Numbered from the stretch's first letter, positions 24,812-34,257 are shown. The stretch is DNA of 64,000 bases from Promethearchaeota archaeon (GCA_030606485.1 JAUWGH010000004.1:186001-250000); one strand, 5' to 3'. The notes: a model not told the origin generated them from the letters alone. Made by a program: numbers and translations.

Positions 24812-25135
24812 TATCTTTCATTTATTTCATAACCTCATGATTTCGGAAGCAATTTTTTGAGAAATCTATATGGAAAATGAGTAAAATCGGTATCTTCTGG
24901 GTATCACCCAATGATAGCTTCTTTCCCCGTATTATTTCCCATGGACCTTAACTAACCGAGGTACGTTAATTCTATGTATGTGTGGAGTTATATTTCCACC
25001 CTTTATCAAGATTTTATTAGAAATAATTATATTATTCATTATTTTCAGTTCAATTTTAAAAATTCATTTTAAGTTCTATGGCAAGAAATTATGCAAATAA
25101 TAAGTTTAAAATACAATGATTTTAGTTATAAATTT
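24812..25135. other. non-coding stretch with a GC-richer block
   Basis: No gene of normal length is present. The segment from about 24830 to 25010 has clearly more G and C than the surrounding spacers and contains small stems, for example TGGGT-ATC-ACCCA near 24900 and GTGGA/TCCAC near 24990. Only short frames occur: 24 codons on the plus strand (MSKIGIFWVSPNDSFF...), and about 25 on the minus strand. It may be a small RNA, a regulatory leader or gene debris; I cannot decide. Confidence 0.35.
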
Positions 25136-25234
25136 ATGAAGATTATAGTTGTAGATATTGGAGTATTGGGAACTTTATGGGCTCAGAACATCCAAAATCT
25201 TAAAATGTATAAAAAAATAGGAGGTATTTGTTAA
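25136..25234 (+). CDS. 32-aa leader peptide or gene remnant
   Basis: ATG to TAA, 32 aa. It begins MKIIVVDIGVLGTLWAQNIQ, which resembles the first strand and glycine loop of Rossmann-fold (ketopantoate-reductase-like) proteins, but it then stops. Its last codons contain the GGAGG ribosome-binding site of the next gene, which starts 1 nt after its stop, so translation may be coupled. It could be the stump of a lost gene or a short leader. Confidence 0.35.
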   Translation: MKIIVVDIGVLGTLWAQNIQNLKMYKKIGGIC

Positions 25235-25235
25235 A

Positions 25236-26522
25236 ATGAATGATCTTCGAAGTAAATTGAAAATTTCTGAAGAGGCATTAAAAGCCCTAAATGATTTTCT
25301 TCTGGATAAGGATAATCTTATTATTAACGACCTTTTTAAAATTATAGACAAGTATGGTGGGGTTGAAGAGATTAACAAAAAGGCGGAAGAGGCGGGAAAG
25401 TTGGACAATTTAATTCAACAGTTAGAAAAGAAAAATCCATCATATGTAAAAAATATCGATTGGTTAATTGAGCAACGTGATAAACAAGCTTTTATTAGTA
25501 TTCGCGAGTATCGACGGAAGATTCTTGGTGATAAAGCTGAAAAGATGGACTTTGACGATACTTTTGCGGTAACTTTAGAGTTATCTGCATGTCAGTATTT
25601 TCCATTTTTAGTTGATATTATAAAACGAGCTATTGAGCATAAATTATTAGTACCTGGTCGAATAATTCGCGTTAGAAAAATGAAAGAGCAGGAAGAAGAT
25701 GGGGATCTTTTGGCTATGGCTGCTGCTATGCAAATTATTGGTGCATCATATGTAGAGACACTTGATACTAAGGGTACAGCTCCAGGTCCTGATGGACTTC
25801 CTGTAAATGTTCATCTTGGTGGTCCTGAAACCATTACCGGTTATTTCGGAGGCGTTGGTCAACCAAATGACTTTGCCTTGAAATGGGTTGATGAGTATCT
25901 CTACTATTATACAAATTATGGTATTAAACAAGTTCTCAACGTAAATCCCGGCACAGTTCTTCTTGGTTATTTTCTTTACAAACTGGGAATTAATAATGAA
26001 TTCAAAATTTCAGTCTATATGGGGAACGACAACCCTTATGCTTGTCTTTGGACCTTGATGACAGCAAAGTTATTTGCTCGAGAAGATGGTACAAGTCCAC
26101 TGATCGGTTTCAATCTTGCAAACTCCGTTAATAATGAGACAATCGAACTGTCAGCATATATTAGGAAATCATTTGGTTTTGAAGATATTGTTCGTTTAGA
26201 ACATCATATAGTTGAGACATGGAAAAGCATTGTAAGGCAGCCATATGATCGTCGGGATGAATTAATTGAACTTGCTAAAAAAGTAAAGAATGTGAGTGCT
26301 AAACATGAGGGGGGTAATATCGAAGTTGAACAGAAACGAGAGCATCCTTCGGATATTCTTGAATATTTCATGAGCAAAGAGGAGATTATGGAAGCAAATT
26401 TGTGGGAATCTATGCGAATTAACCATCTTGACCGTAATGATGCAGTAAATGCAACTGCCAGAGCTCTCACTGAGAATGGACTTACATTTCTCGCTGCAAG
26501 GAATCTTCATCAACTTAAATAA
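25236..26522 (+). CDS. unrecognised 428-aa protein upstream of the aldolase-Fae fusion
   Basis: A soluble protein: a charged helical N-terminus (1-110), then an alternating helix/strand region that could be a TIM-barrel-like fold (about 115-330), then a helical end. Conserved-looking patches are LDTKGTAPGPDGLP, VHLGGPETITGYFGGVG, YMGNDNPYACLW, NLANSVNNETIE and LEHHIVETW. I do not recognise the family. A strong GGAGG ribosome-binding site precedes the ATG. The DapA-Fae gene begins 18 nt downstream, so the two are surely co-transcribed and this protein may make or use the aldolase substrate. Lack of cysteine clusters argues against an Fe-S or radical enzyme. Confidence 0.7.
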   Translation: MNDLRSKLKISEEALKALNDFLLDKDNLIINDLFKIIDKYGGVEEINKKAEEAGKLDNLIQQLEKKNPSYVKNIDWLIEQRDKQAFISIREYRRKILGDKAEKMDFDDTFAVTLELSACQYFPFLVDIIKRAIEHKLLVPGRIIRVRKMKEQEEDGDLLAMAAAMQIIGASYVETLDTKGTAPGPDGLPVNVHLGGPETITGYFGGVGQPNDFALKWVDEYLYYYTNYGIKQVLNVNPGTVLLGYFLYKLGINNEFKISVYMGNDNPYACLWTLMTAKLFAREDGTSPLIGFNLANSVNNETIELSAYIRKSFGFEDIVRLEHHIVETWKSIVRQPYDRRDELIELAKKVKNVSAKHEGGNIEVEQKREHPSDILEYFMSKEEIMEANLWESMRINHLDRNDAVNATARALTENGLTFLAARNLHQLK

Positions 26523-26540
26523 AATTAAAGGTGAAAATAC

Positions 26541-28043
26541 ATGAGTAAAAATAAAGGAAAATTTGATTTCCGTCCTTCGGGGGTAATTCCTGCACTAGTT
26601 ACACCATTCAATAAGGAAGATGAATCTATTAATGAAGAGAATTTACGTAATCTAGTAAGTTTTCTAATTGAACAAGGAGTAACGGGTCTCGTTCCATGTG
26701 GTACAACTGGTGAATTTGTGAATATGACTTTTAAGGAGCGTCTGAAAGTAATCGAGATTGTAGTGGATGAGGCGAATGGGAGAGTCCCGGTAATTGCAGG
26801 AACTGGAGAATCGGGAACTAAACTCGTTATTGATGCTACTAGGGCTGCTACTGATATTGGTGCAGATGCAGCTATTATAGTAACACCTTATTATCTTAAA
26901 CCTAAAGCAAAAGGTTTATATGATCACTATTTTACGATAACTGAAAAGACAGATATACCTCTCGTTCTATATAATATTCCTCCTTGCACAGGGGTTAATT
27001 TGCCTTGGACTGTGGTAGAGGATCTTGTCGATATTGATAATATTGTAGCTATTAAGGATTCAAGTGGTGATTACAAATATTTTTCTGCATTATTGGAAAA
27101 AGTAAGTGATCGAATCTCAGTCCTTATTGGATGGGATGAAAATGTCTTGGCAGCGCTGGCTGGTGGAGCTGCAGGAATGATTCTTGCCTCAGCTAATGTG
27201 ATTCCAAAGATTTGGCTCGAACTATATAATCATGTGAAAAACAACCGTCTTGAGGAAGCTCAGGTTCTTCAGAAAAAGATTCAAAAATTTACTCGGATGA
27301 TGGTAAGTTCTGGTGCTTTAGGACCTAAAGAGTGTTTGAATATGATGAATATTCCTGTTGGTGTTACTCGACAGCCGATAATAATGGGTGATACACTTTC
27401 CTATGAGCTTTGGGATGAATTTAGAATTGAATTGGAGAAGTTAGGTTTGCTAAAAAAGAAGGAAATTAAATTTGAAGTTGCCGAGAAAGAACTTACGAGT
27501 CGTTTTTATTCTGTTGATATTACTCCTCAGAAAATTTCAGACTTTAGTTTAAGGGTTGGTGAATCACTCGTAGGAAATAGAGCCGAACTTGCTCATGTAG
27601 ACCTTCTTATTGGTGATAAGAAAGGTCCTGTTGGTGAAGCATATGCTCGTTCCCTAACACATCCTGCGAAAGGACGTGAAGGTCTTCAAGTAATTCTTGA
27701 ACCTAACATGCAAGTTAAACCGGCAACAGTAATGATTCCTACAGTTAAAGTCCATTCGCTACGTCAAGCAAGTCTCGTATATGGACCTGCACAAGCAGCA
27801 GTAGGGAAAGCGGTAATGAAATGTGTGGAAGATGGTATTCTTCCTAAAGATGCTTCAGAAGATTTAGTGATTATTGCAAATGTTTTTGTGCATCCCAGTG
27901 CAAGTAGTCGCAAACGAATTTTTATTAATAACTATAAAGCAACCCGGAATGCTATTCGAAAGGCGATGGAAGGATTACCAACAGCAGATGATGGCATAAA
28001 GAATAGTGAAAATGCTCGCCACCCATTTAGAAATGATCCTTAA
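26541..28043 (+). CDS. bifunctional DapA-family aldolase and formaldehyde-activating enzyme (Fae) fusion
   Basis: 500 aa with two complete domains. Residues 12-305 are a class I pyruvate-type aldolase of the DHDPS/NAL family: PCGTTGEF (52-59), [10 protein letters not shown] with Y144, and VAIKDSSG with the Schiff-base lysine K172. Residues about 335-490 are Fae: [20 protein letters not shown] with the catalytic His (H352), [33 protein letters not shown] and ANVFVHPSA. Fae condenses formaldehyde with tetrahydromethanopterin to methylene-H4MPT. An aldolase that releases formaldehyde (for example from 4-hydroxy-2-oxobutanoate, giving pyruvate) would feed the fused Fae; the substrate is inference. 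Fae is otherwise known fused to hexulose-phosphate synthase. Convergent with the glycine cleavage operon. Confidence 0.92.
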   Translation: MSKNKGKFDFRPSGVIPALVTPFNKEDESINEENLRNLVSFLIEQGVTGLVPCGTTGEFVNMTFKERLKVIEIVVDEANGRVPVIAGTGESGTKLVIDATRAATDIGADAAIIVTPYYLKPKAKGLYDHYFTITEKTDIPLVLYNIPPCTGVNLPWTVVEDLVDIDNIVAIKDSSGDYKYFSALLEKVSDRISVLIGWDENVLAALAGGAAGMILASANVIPKIWLELYNHVKNNRLEEAQVLQKKIQKFTRMMVSSGALGPKECLNMMNIPVGVTRQPIIMGDTLSYELWDEFRIELEKLGLLKKKEIKFEVAEKELTSRFYSVDITPQKISDFSLRVGESLVGNRAELAHVDLLIGDKKGPVGEAYARSLTHPAKGREGLQVILEPNMQVKPATVMIPTVKVHSLRQASLVYGPAQAAVGKAVMKCVEDGILPKDASEDLVIIANVFVHPSASSRKRIFINNYKATRNAIRKAMEGLPTADDGIKNSENARHPFRNDP

Positions 28044-28091
28044 AAAAATAATAGGTATTATTATAATTAAAAAGAAGAGCATTTAGATATC

Positions 28092-29528
28092 TTAATCGTG
28101 TAATATTGGCTTTCGAGCAGCAAGAGCAGCATCAAGACGTTTTACTGGAGTGTTGAAGGGGGCATTTTTGAGAAGCTCTGGATTGGTTTTTGTTTCATTG
28201 TAGATTTTATTCATCACCTCAACAAAATTATCTAATGAAATTTTCGACTCAGTCTCGGTTGGTTCAATCATCATAGCACCTTTTACTATTAACGGAAAAT
28301 AAATTGTTGGGGCATATAATCCATAATCAAGAATACGTTTTGCAATATCTTCAGTAGTTATATTATTTTCAATTCCTCGATCTGAAAGCACAAATTCATG
28401 CTGACAGATTCGATCATATGGAAGGTGGTATTTTTCTTTTAAAAGAACTCGCAAATAATTTGCATTAAGAACAGCTATTTGACCCACGCGTTTTAGACCT
28501 TCGGCACCTAAGGCGAGAATATAGGCATATGCACGCACAATAACTCCAAAATTACCCCAAAAGCATTTAATCCGACCAATAGAATTGTTGGTTTTTTCTC
28601 GACATACAAATCCCTGTTCTGTAGCGATAATGGAGGGTTCAGGGAGATATGAAACGAGTTCTTTAATAACACCCACAGGTCCAGAACCAGGACCACCTCC
28701 ACCATGTGGAGTTGAGAAAGTTTTATGGAAATTCAGATGGATGATATCAAAACCCATATCCCCTGGGCGGCAAATCCCTAACATAGGATTCAAATTAGCG
28801 CCATCATAGTAGCATAAACCCCCATATTTGTGTATGATATTCGTGATATCCTTAATTTGACGGTCAAATATACCCAAAGTATTGGGATTAGTTAACATTA
28901 TACCCGCTACATCGCCCTGCTGCATTGCGAATTCAATGTGATCAAGTGGAATTTCTCCCGCATTATTTGATCGTACTTCGATTATTGAAAAACCTGCCAT
29001 TTTTGCAGATGATGGGTTAGTTCCATGGGCGGAATCTGGTATTAATATTTTATTTTTTTTGAGATTTTTATTCTCGAAATATTTTTTCATTATTAAAATC
29101 CCAGTTAATTCTCCATGAGCTCCCGCAGCAGGTTGAAAAGTAAATCCATCCATACCGGTAATTTCTATGAGCATCTCTGAGAGTTGGTGTATTAGTTCAA
29201 GAGCGCCTTGATTACCTTCTTGAAGAGGATGTATTTGGGAAAAAGCTGGAAGTCGAGTGATCACCTCATTAATTTTAGGATTATATTTCATAGTGCATGA
29301 ACCAAGCGGATAAATTCCTGAATCTATCCCATAATTTTTCCTACTCAACTCGGTATAATGGCGTACAATTTCTACCTCTGGAATATCGGGTAAGGGAAAA
29401 TCTTCTCGTTGAAAAGATGAGGGAATTATTTCGGCTAAATCAGCTCTATCTATATCCATTTCAGGAATGAAATTATGTTGAGAGCGTTTAGTACCTTTGT
29501 TAAAAATCAAAGTCAGGTTTGAAGTCAT
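28092..29528 (-). CDS. gcvPB: glycine dehydrogenase (decarboxylating) subunit 2
   Basis: The 478-aa PLP-carrying half of the split P protein of the glycine cleavage system. IIHLNFHKTFSTPHGGGGPG (about 264-283) contains the PLP lysine (HKTFSTPHGGGG); SCTMKYNPKINE and PAAGAHGELTGIL are further family motifs. With GcvPA it decarboxylates glycine and passes the aminomethyl group to lipoyl-GcvH. It starts 3 nt after the stop of gcvPA, and is the last gene of the gcvT-H-PA-PB operon. Confidence 0.95.
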   Translation of the reverse strand: MTSNLTLIFNKGTKRSQHNFIPEMDIDRADLAEIIPSSFQREDFPLPDIPEVEIVRHYTELSRKNYGIDSGIYPLGSCTMKYNPKINEVITRLPAFSQIHPLQEGNQGALELIHQLSEMLIEITGMDGFTFQPAAGAHGELTGILIMKKYFENKNLKKNKILIPDSAHGTNPSSAKMAGFSIIEVRSNNAGEIPLDHIEFAMQQGDVAGIMLTNPNTLGIFDRQIKDITNIIHKYGGLCYYDGANLNPMLGICRPGDMGFDIIHLNFHKTFSTPHGGGGPGSGPVGVIKELVSYLPEPSIIATEQGFVCREKTNNSIGRIKCFWGNFGVIVRAYAYILALGAEGLKRVGQIAVLNANYLRVLLKEKYHLPYDRICQHEFVLSDRGIENNITTEDIAKRILDYGLYAPTIYFPLIVKGAMMIEPTETESKISLDNFVEVMNKIYNETKTNPELLKNAPFNTPVKRLDAALAARKPILHD

Positions 29529-29531
29529 TGT

Positions 29532-30872
29532 TTAATTCCCTCCTATGTTTTTATTAGAAGCTTTTTGAGCTGCATGAATGAATTTTTCTATATCCTCCCG
29601 AGAATTACTCTCAGTAACACATACAAGTACAATATCTTTCATATCAGGAAAATATTTCGATATAATTAGAGGTGGAAGCAGATTTTCCTGTTTGCATTGT
29701 TCAATTAGTTTATTAACATTTGGACATTTAACCAAAAATTCATTATATGTTGGTTTCTTATTTAATATTTGATAACCTGGGATGGTTGCTAATTTTTGCT
29801 TAACATAATGAGATTTTTGAAAATTTTGAAGAGCAATCTCTTGAAGCCCTGTTTTTCCCAATGAAACGAGATAAATTAACGAGGCTAAAGCACACAGTGC
29901 TTGGTTCGTACAAATATTTGAAGTGGCTTTCTCACGACGTATATGTTGTTCGCGGGTTTGTAAAGTTAGGATAAATCCCTCTCGCTCTCCATCAATTTCG
30001 TTAGTTTTACCAATCAACCGACCTGGCATTTTACGCAAATATTTTTGCTTAGATGCAAAAATTCCTAATCCTGGACCCCCAAATGATGGTGAAATACCAA
30101 AAGATTGTCCTTCAGCAACAAAAATATCAATATCGGATTTTCCTGGAGGTTTTAACACGCCTAGGCAAGTAGGATCGGTCATTACTTGAACAACTAAACA
30201 TTTGGGAGCTTTATCTCTAATTTTTTGAACTAATTCTGATACATTTTCGATGTCTCCAAAAAAATTAGGACTCTGAAATAAAACAGCTGCAACACTATCA
30301 TCCAATTTTGAGATGAGTGTATCCTCCATAACAATTTCAAAATGGATGTCTTGCCCCCAGCAATAGGTCTTAACAACTTCTACATATTCCGGATGAATTC
30401 CTTCAAGTAAAATAAGTTTTTTTTTCTGCGTGGCTATAGTTGCCATAATTGCAGCTTCAGCAAGAGCAGTGGACCCATCATACACACTCGCATTGGCAAC
30501 ATCCATCTGGGTAAGCCGCGTAATTGCTGTTTGATACTCATAAATGGCTTGTAAATACCCTTGACTGGCTTCTGCTTGGTAGGGAGTATAGGCAGTATAA
30601 AATCCCGAAAGGCTAATTACAAAATCCACCAATGAAGGAATATAATGGTAATAACAACCAGCTCCTAGAAAAGAACTTGAATAAATTTTATTTTTATTTG
30701 AAAGTTCTTCTAATCGCCGTAAAAGATCTGGTTCAGACAAACCATGAGGTATGTTTAATTTTTCTAACAGCAAATCTGCTGGAATGTCTTGAAATAACTC
30801 CTCTAAGGAATTAACACCGATGGAAGTTAACATCTCGGCAATTGTTTCTTTATCATGAAGTATAAAATCCAT
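29532..30872 (-). CDS. gcvPA: glycine dehydrogenase (decarboxylating) subunit 1
   Basis: The 446-aa subunit that pairs with GcvPB. SSFLGAGCYYHYIPSLVDFV, YTPYQAEASQGYLQAIYEYQ and SVYDGSTALAEAAIMAT are family signatures, and FGGPGLGIFASKQKYLRKMP lies in the later half. It has no PLP lysine of its own, as expected. Sixty nt separate it from gcvH. Confidence 0.95.
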   Translation of the reverse strand: MDFILHDKETIAEMLTSIGVNSLEELFQDIPADLLLEKLNIPHGLSEPDLLRRLEELSNKNKIYSSSFLGAGCYYHYIPSLVDFVISLSGFYTAYTPYQAEASQGYLQAIYEYQTAITRLTQMDVANASVYDGSTALAEAAIMATIATQKKKLILLEGIHPEYVEVVKTYCWGQDIHFEIVMEDTLISKLDDSVAAVLFQSPNFFGDIENVSELVQKIRDKAPKCLVVQVMTDPTCLGVLKPPGKSDIDIFVAEGQSFGISPSFGGPGLGIFASKQKYLRKMPGRLIGKTNEIDGEREGFILTLQTREQHIRREKATSNICTNQALCALASLIYLVSLGKTGLQEIALQNFQKSHYVKQKLATIPGYQILNKKPTYNEFLVKCPNVNKLIEQCKQENLLPPLIISKYFPDMKDIVLVCVTESNSREDIEKFIHAAQKASNKNIGGN

Positions 30873-30932
30873 TCTATCTATCTCATTTAGATGGTAATAG
30901 TTGGATTAATCTATTAAATTAAAAAAAAACTA

Positions 30933-31328
30933 TTAATCTTCCTCTTTTTGGATCATTTCTTGATATTTTTCAACCGAGAGAAGATTTTTAATTTCATCTG
31001 GGTTAGATACTTTAATTTTCATTATCCAACCCTCCCCGTAAGGCGAAGAATTCAGAAATGCTGGATTATCAGCGATGTTTCCATTAGTTTCAACAATTTC
31101 TCCCGTTAAAGGCATGAAAAGTTCGCTAACAGCTTTGACTGATTCAATTTCGCATGCTGCATTTCCTTTTTCTAATACTGCTCCTATTACAGGGAGTTCA
31201 ACATATACAATATCGCCAAGTTTATGTTGTGCGTAGTCAGAGATTCCAACAGTTGCCATATCTCCATCCATTCTAACCCACTCGTGAGTTGGTGCATATT
31301 TTAAATCTGCAGGAAATTTTAGATCCAT
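30933..31328 (-). CDS. gcvH: glycine cleavage system H protein
   Basis: A 131-aa lipoyl carrier. YAPTHEWVRMDGDMATVGIS opens the domain, and CEIESVKAVSELFMPLTGEI holds the lipoylated K65. It shuttles the aminomethyl group from the P protein to GcvT. This is the operon copy; a second, more divergent copy lies at 36063-36491. No lipoate ligase or synthase is in the window. Confidence 0.95.
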   Translation of the reverse strand: MDLKFPADLKYAPTHEWVRMDGDMATVGISDYAQHKLGDIVYVELPVIGAVLEKGNAACEIESVKAVSELFMPLTGEIVETNGNIADNPAFLNSSPYGEGWIMKIKVSNPDEIKNLLSVEKYQEMIQKEED

Positions 31329-31366
31329 CCTTATTCACATTAATCTTGATTTTTATTCAAATTTTA

Positions 31367-32473
31367 CTATATATTACGATAAAATGGTGTGGGAACTACT
31401 TTGGCTTTAAGAAGTTTATTCCGAATTTCAATGTCAAATTCCGTCCCGATGGAGCTATATTGTGTTTCAACGAGAGCTAAGCCAATTGTGTTTTTAAGCG
31501 TTGGTGAGAATCCCCCAGAAGTTACATATCCAATTTCTACCCCGTTCTTAAATAATTTGTAGTTTTCTCTAATGATTCCCCTATTCAAGAGATTTAATCC
31601 AACAAGAATTCGTGATGTCCCCTCTTTTTTTTGGCGAATAAGAACTTCCTTACCTATAAAATCAATTCCTTCTTTTGGTTTTACAAGCCAGTTAAGCCCT
31701 GCTTCAATCGGGGTTATTGAATTAGTAAGTTCATGACCATACAAGCAGTAACAAGCTTCTAAACGTAAAGAATCCCGCGCCCCTAAACCTGCAGCACCAG
31801 CTCCTGTTTTCATAAAAGCATTCCAAATTGTTACAGCGTATTTATTTTCAAAAGAAATTTCAAAACCTCTCTCACCAGTGTAACCAGTTCGGGCTATGAA
31901 TGCAGGAACATCACACAAATTACAAAAAACAAAATAAAACCGATTCAAAGTAGATAAATCTGTATCAACGAGTGGCGCAATTAAGTCATCAGATTTCGGC
32001 CCTTGAAATGCTAATCGACATCTTTCTTTCGAGACATCCCTAACTTTTACTCGAAAGTTTCCAATTTGCTTATTAATCCATTGAAAATCTTTCTCTACAT
32101 TACTTGCGTTGACAATCATCCGAAATCGTTCCGGACTCTCCTCATAGTAAACTAAATCGTCTACTACAGTCCCATTTTCATAACACATGCAAGAATATTG
32201 TCCTTTTGACTTTTCTAATAATTTTAAATCATTCACCATCAAATATTGAAGGAATGGTATCACATCTGGACCTTCAAAAATAAATTCTCCCATATGAGAA
32301 ATATCGAACACACCTGCAAGCGTTCGAATGGTTTCATGTTCCTTTAAAATGCTTTCATATTGGACTGGCATCAACCATCCAGCAAAATTCACCATTCGCG
32401 CCCCCAATTTTACATGAGTCTCATATAAAGGGGTTTTTGTTCCATTTAGGTCTTCTTTAGTTATAAATTCCAC
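31367..32473 (-). CDS. gcvT: aminomethyltransferase (glycine cleavage T protein)
   Basis: A 368-aa folate/pterin-dependent enzyme. LGARMVNFAGWLMPVQYESI, GVFDISHMGEFIFEGPD, RTGYTGERGFEISFE and the GLGARDSLRLEACYCLYGHE motif are typical. It releases ammonia and makes methylene-tetrahydropterin. Since MptE and Fae are encoded close by, the natural acceptor may be H4MPT or a related pterin. First gene of the operon; the 250-nt spacer to the ferredoxin shows no recognisable glycine riboswitch. Confidence 0.94.
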   Translation of the reverse strand: MEFITKEDLNGTKTPLYETHVKLGARMVNFAGWLMPVQYESILKEHETIRTLAGVFDISHMGEFIFEGPDVIPFLQYLMVNDLKLLEKSKGQYSCMCYENGTVVDDLVYYEESPERFRMIVNASNVEKDFQWINKQIGNFRVKVRDVSKERCRLAFQGPKSDDLIAPLVDTDLSTLNRFYFVFCNLCDVPAFIARTGYTGERGFEISFENKYAVTIWNAFMKTGAGAAGLGARDSLRLEACYCLYGHELTNSITPIEAGLNWLVKPKEGIDFIGKEVLIRQKKEGTSRILVGLNLLNRGIIRENYKLFKNGVEIGYVTSGGFSPTLKNTIGLALVETQYSSIGTEFDIEIRNKLLKAKVVPTPFYRNI

Positions 32474-32722
32474 ACCTATTAACGTGTAATATTAATACTG
32501 GGTAATAGAATAGTTAGAATTATTTAAATTTTTAGGCAAAATACGAGGGTTATTTTCTTGCACTCTAAATAACTTAATTATACTCTTGGAACATTACTCT
32601 TGAAGTTTTATTATAATTAGATATTGATTAATTTTATTATAATTTTAAATTAAATGGTAAATTTAATTATTCAAATTATTTTCATATAATTTATTGATAA
32701 AATGGAAATGGTGTATTAAAAG

Positions 32723-32920
32723 ATGTCATTTTTAATAGATATTGATATGGATAAATGTGATGGATGTGGCACATGTTATGAGGTCTGCCCTTCTGGAAAT
32801 TTTAGTGAACCAGAAGGAGGGAAGGTCAAAGTGCTTGAAGACATGCGTGATGAGTGTGTGGGCTGTAGGGCGTGTGAGACGCAGTGCCCTAATGAAGCGA
32901 TTGTTATAACAGAAGAGTAA
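32723..32920 (+). CDS. 2[4Fe-4S] ferredoxin
   Basis: 65 aa with two cluster motifs: C12-C15-C18-C22P and C45-C48-C51-C55P. An acidic small electron carrier, typical of anaerobic archaea. It is divergent from gcvT with 250 nt between. It may serve C1 or amino acid oxidation, but that is only context. ATG start with GTGT..AAAAG upstream and no strong ribosome-binding site. Confidence 0.9.
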   Translation: MSFLIDIDMDKCDGCGTCYEVCPSGNFSEPEGGKVKVLEDMRDECVGCRACETQCPNEAIVITEE

Positions 32921-32992
32921 GTTATATTACTGAAGGTAATTTTAATTTACAATTTTTATTTATTTTTTTTATTGATATTTTCTTTTTCATTT

Positions 32993-34114
32993 TTACCATA
33001 ATAAGATTCTATTGCAGATCTTACATATACCTTCGTTAATTTGGATATTTAAACATTGTTCGTGATATGGTACGCCGCACTCTTTGCAAATATAAATCTT
33101 TCCCGTATAATTCTCAAAGTTCGAATCACATAAAGCACAATTTTGACTTGGGGGAAAATTATTTGGGACTTCTACAATTTTTGAGGTTCCCGTTAAATCC
33201 AATCCAGTCGTAGTAGTTGTTGTTGCAGAGGTTGGCATTGAGGTTGTAGGAATATTTGTATAAATAGTTCCACTTTGCATTTGAGAGGGTGTTTGATTTG
33301 TTTGAGCAAAGTCTTGATAATGAGCCCCAGCAGGAGTGCTTTTTTTTAATCCAACTTTGTAGGATACTTTTTCATCAAGGATATTAGTTAAAATCATTGC
33401 AGAAGCGAATTTTCCTTTTGCCTTACCTTTTTGTAAATGAGTATGGGAGATCAAATGAATTACCCGCCCGCCTGATTTACCATAATCAAAATAGACTAAA
33501 ACGGGCGCTTCACCCCATTTCTTTTGTAATACTAAAGAAGAAATCAATATTTTAACTGCAGTATAATTCAAAATGGTTATTGGGAAACTTTTAGCTTCTA
33601 ACCACCAACGGAAAGATTCCTCAGTTTTTTTTTTACCCCCCCACTTTGCTGTCTGGAGTTCAATTTCCAGACCCTCTAAAAATGGATGGTTTGGTTCTAG
33701 AATTTGACAAGGTACAACTGTATCGCCAGTTCTTGCGCCATTCCATTTTATAAATCCAGGAAATATAATTTCTACGATACTTCGAATTGCCCAATCTGTT
33801 GTTATTAACCAACCACCATTTTCAGCGACATATTTATAAATTCTTGTATGAGCAGCATTAGGGATCTCGTTGCCCGGACAACCTATCAAAACTACGTCAT
33901 AATGATTCAGGTCAATTTTCATCACATCTTTTGGTTTAATAACTTTCTTTTCTGATGCATACATATGTGGAATTATTTTTTCAGGTTTTTCATATCTACC
34001 GCTAACAGCAAGAATTTTTCCATGTTTTTCGACAGCTTCTACTACACCTTTCTTATTTAAAGCTTCTATCTTCCTTTTTTTTACCTCAGAATAGAGATTT
34101 TTCCAGTTACTCAT
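32993..34114 (-). CDS. GATase1-like domain protein with C-terminal PHD/RING-like zinc finger
   Basis: 373 aa. Residues about 45-245 look like a class I glutamine-amidotransferase-like (flavodoxin-type) fold: YDVVLIGCPGNEIPNAAHTR, then VAENGGWLITTDWAIRS and GGRVIHLISHTHLQKGK; a catalytic triad is not clear, though a Cys follows the first strand. A Thr/Ser-rich linker (about 260-310) leads to a finger with spacing C-x2-C-x13-C-x2-C-x4-H-x2-C-x9-C-x2-C (CALC, CKEC, YHEQC, CKIC). The C4HC3 order is that of PHD/treble-clef fingers of eukaryotes. Role unknown; protein-protein or ubiquitin-type interaction is conceivable. Confidence 0.7.
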   Translation of the reverse strand: MSNWKNLYSEVKKRKIEALNKKGVVEAVEKHGKILAVSGRYEKPEKIIPHMYASEKKVIKPKDVMKIDLNHYDVVLIGCPGNEIPNAAHTRIYKYVAENGGWLITTDWAIRSIVEIIFPGFIKWNGARTGDTVVPCQILEPNHPFLEGLEIELQTAKWGGKKKTEESFRWWLEAKSFPITILNYTAVKILISSLVLQKKWGEAPVLVYFDYGKSGGRVIHLISHTHLQKGKAKGKFASAMILTNILDEKVSYKVGLKKSTPAGAHYQDFAQTNQTPSQMQSGTIYTNIPTTSMPTSATTTTTTGLDLTGTSKIVEVPNNFPPSQNCALCDSNFENYTGKIYICKECGVPYHEQCLNIQINEGICKICNRILLW

Positions 34115-34257
34115 TCAACCACTTTAAAGTTTTAAAATAAGAGAATATTTTGAAATTGAATTTGATAATATTAATAAAGAAATAATTAAATTAAATAAAT
34201 TTATTGACAAGAAATGGTTTTTCTTCAAGTAAATAAAGAATTTACATTATAAGGATA

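Noticed and set aside
24431-26522. TGA-interrupted selenoprotein gene or SECIS element
   Set aside because: Read-through of TGA codons in the short frames of the spacer gives only a few residues before other stops, and no SECIS-like stem was visible.
32474-32722. Glycine riboswitch before gcvT
   Set aside because: No paired aptamer stems or conserved GGAGA-type sequence could be found in this AT-rich spacer.
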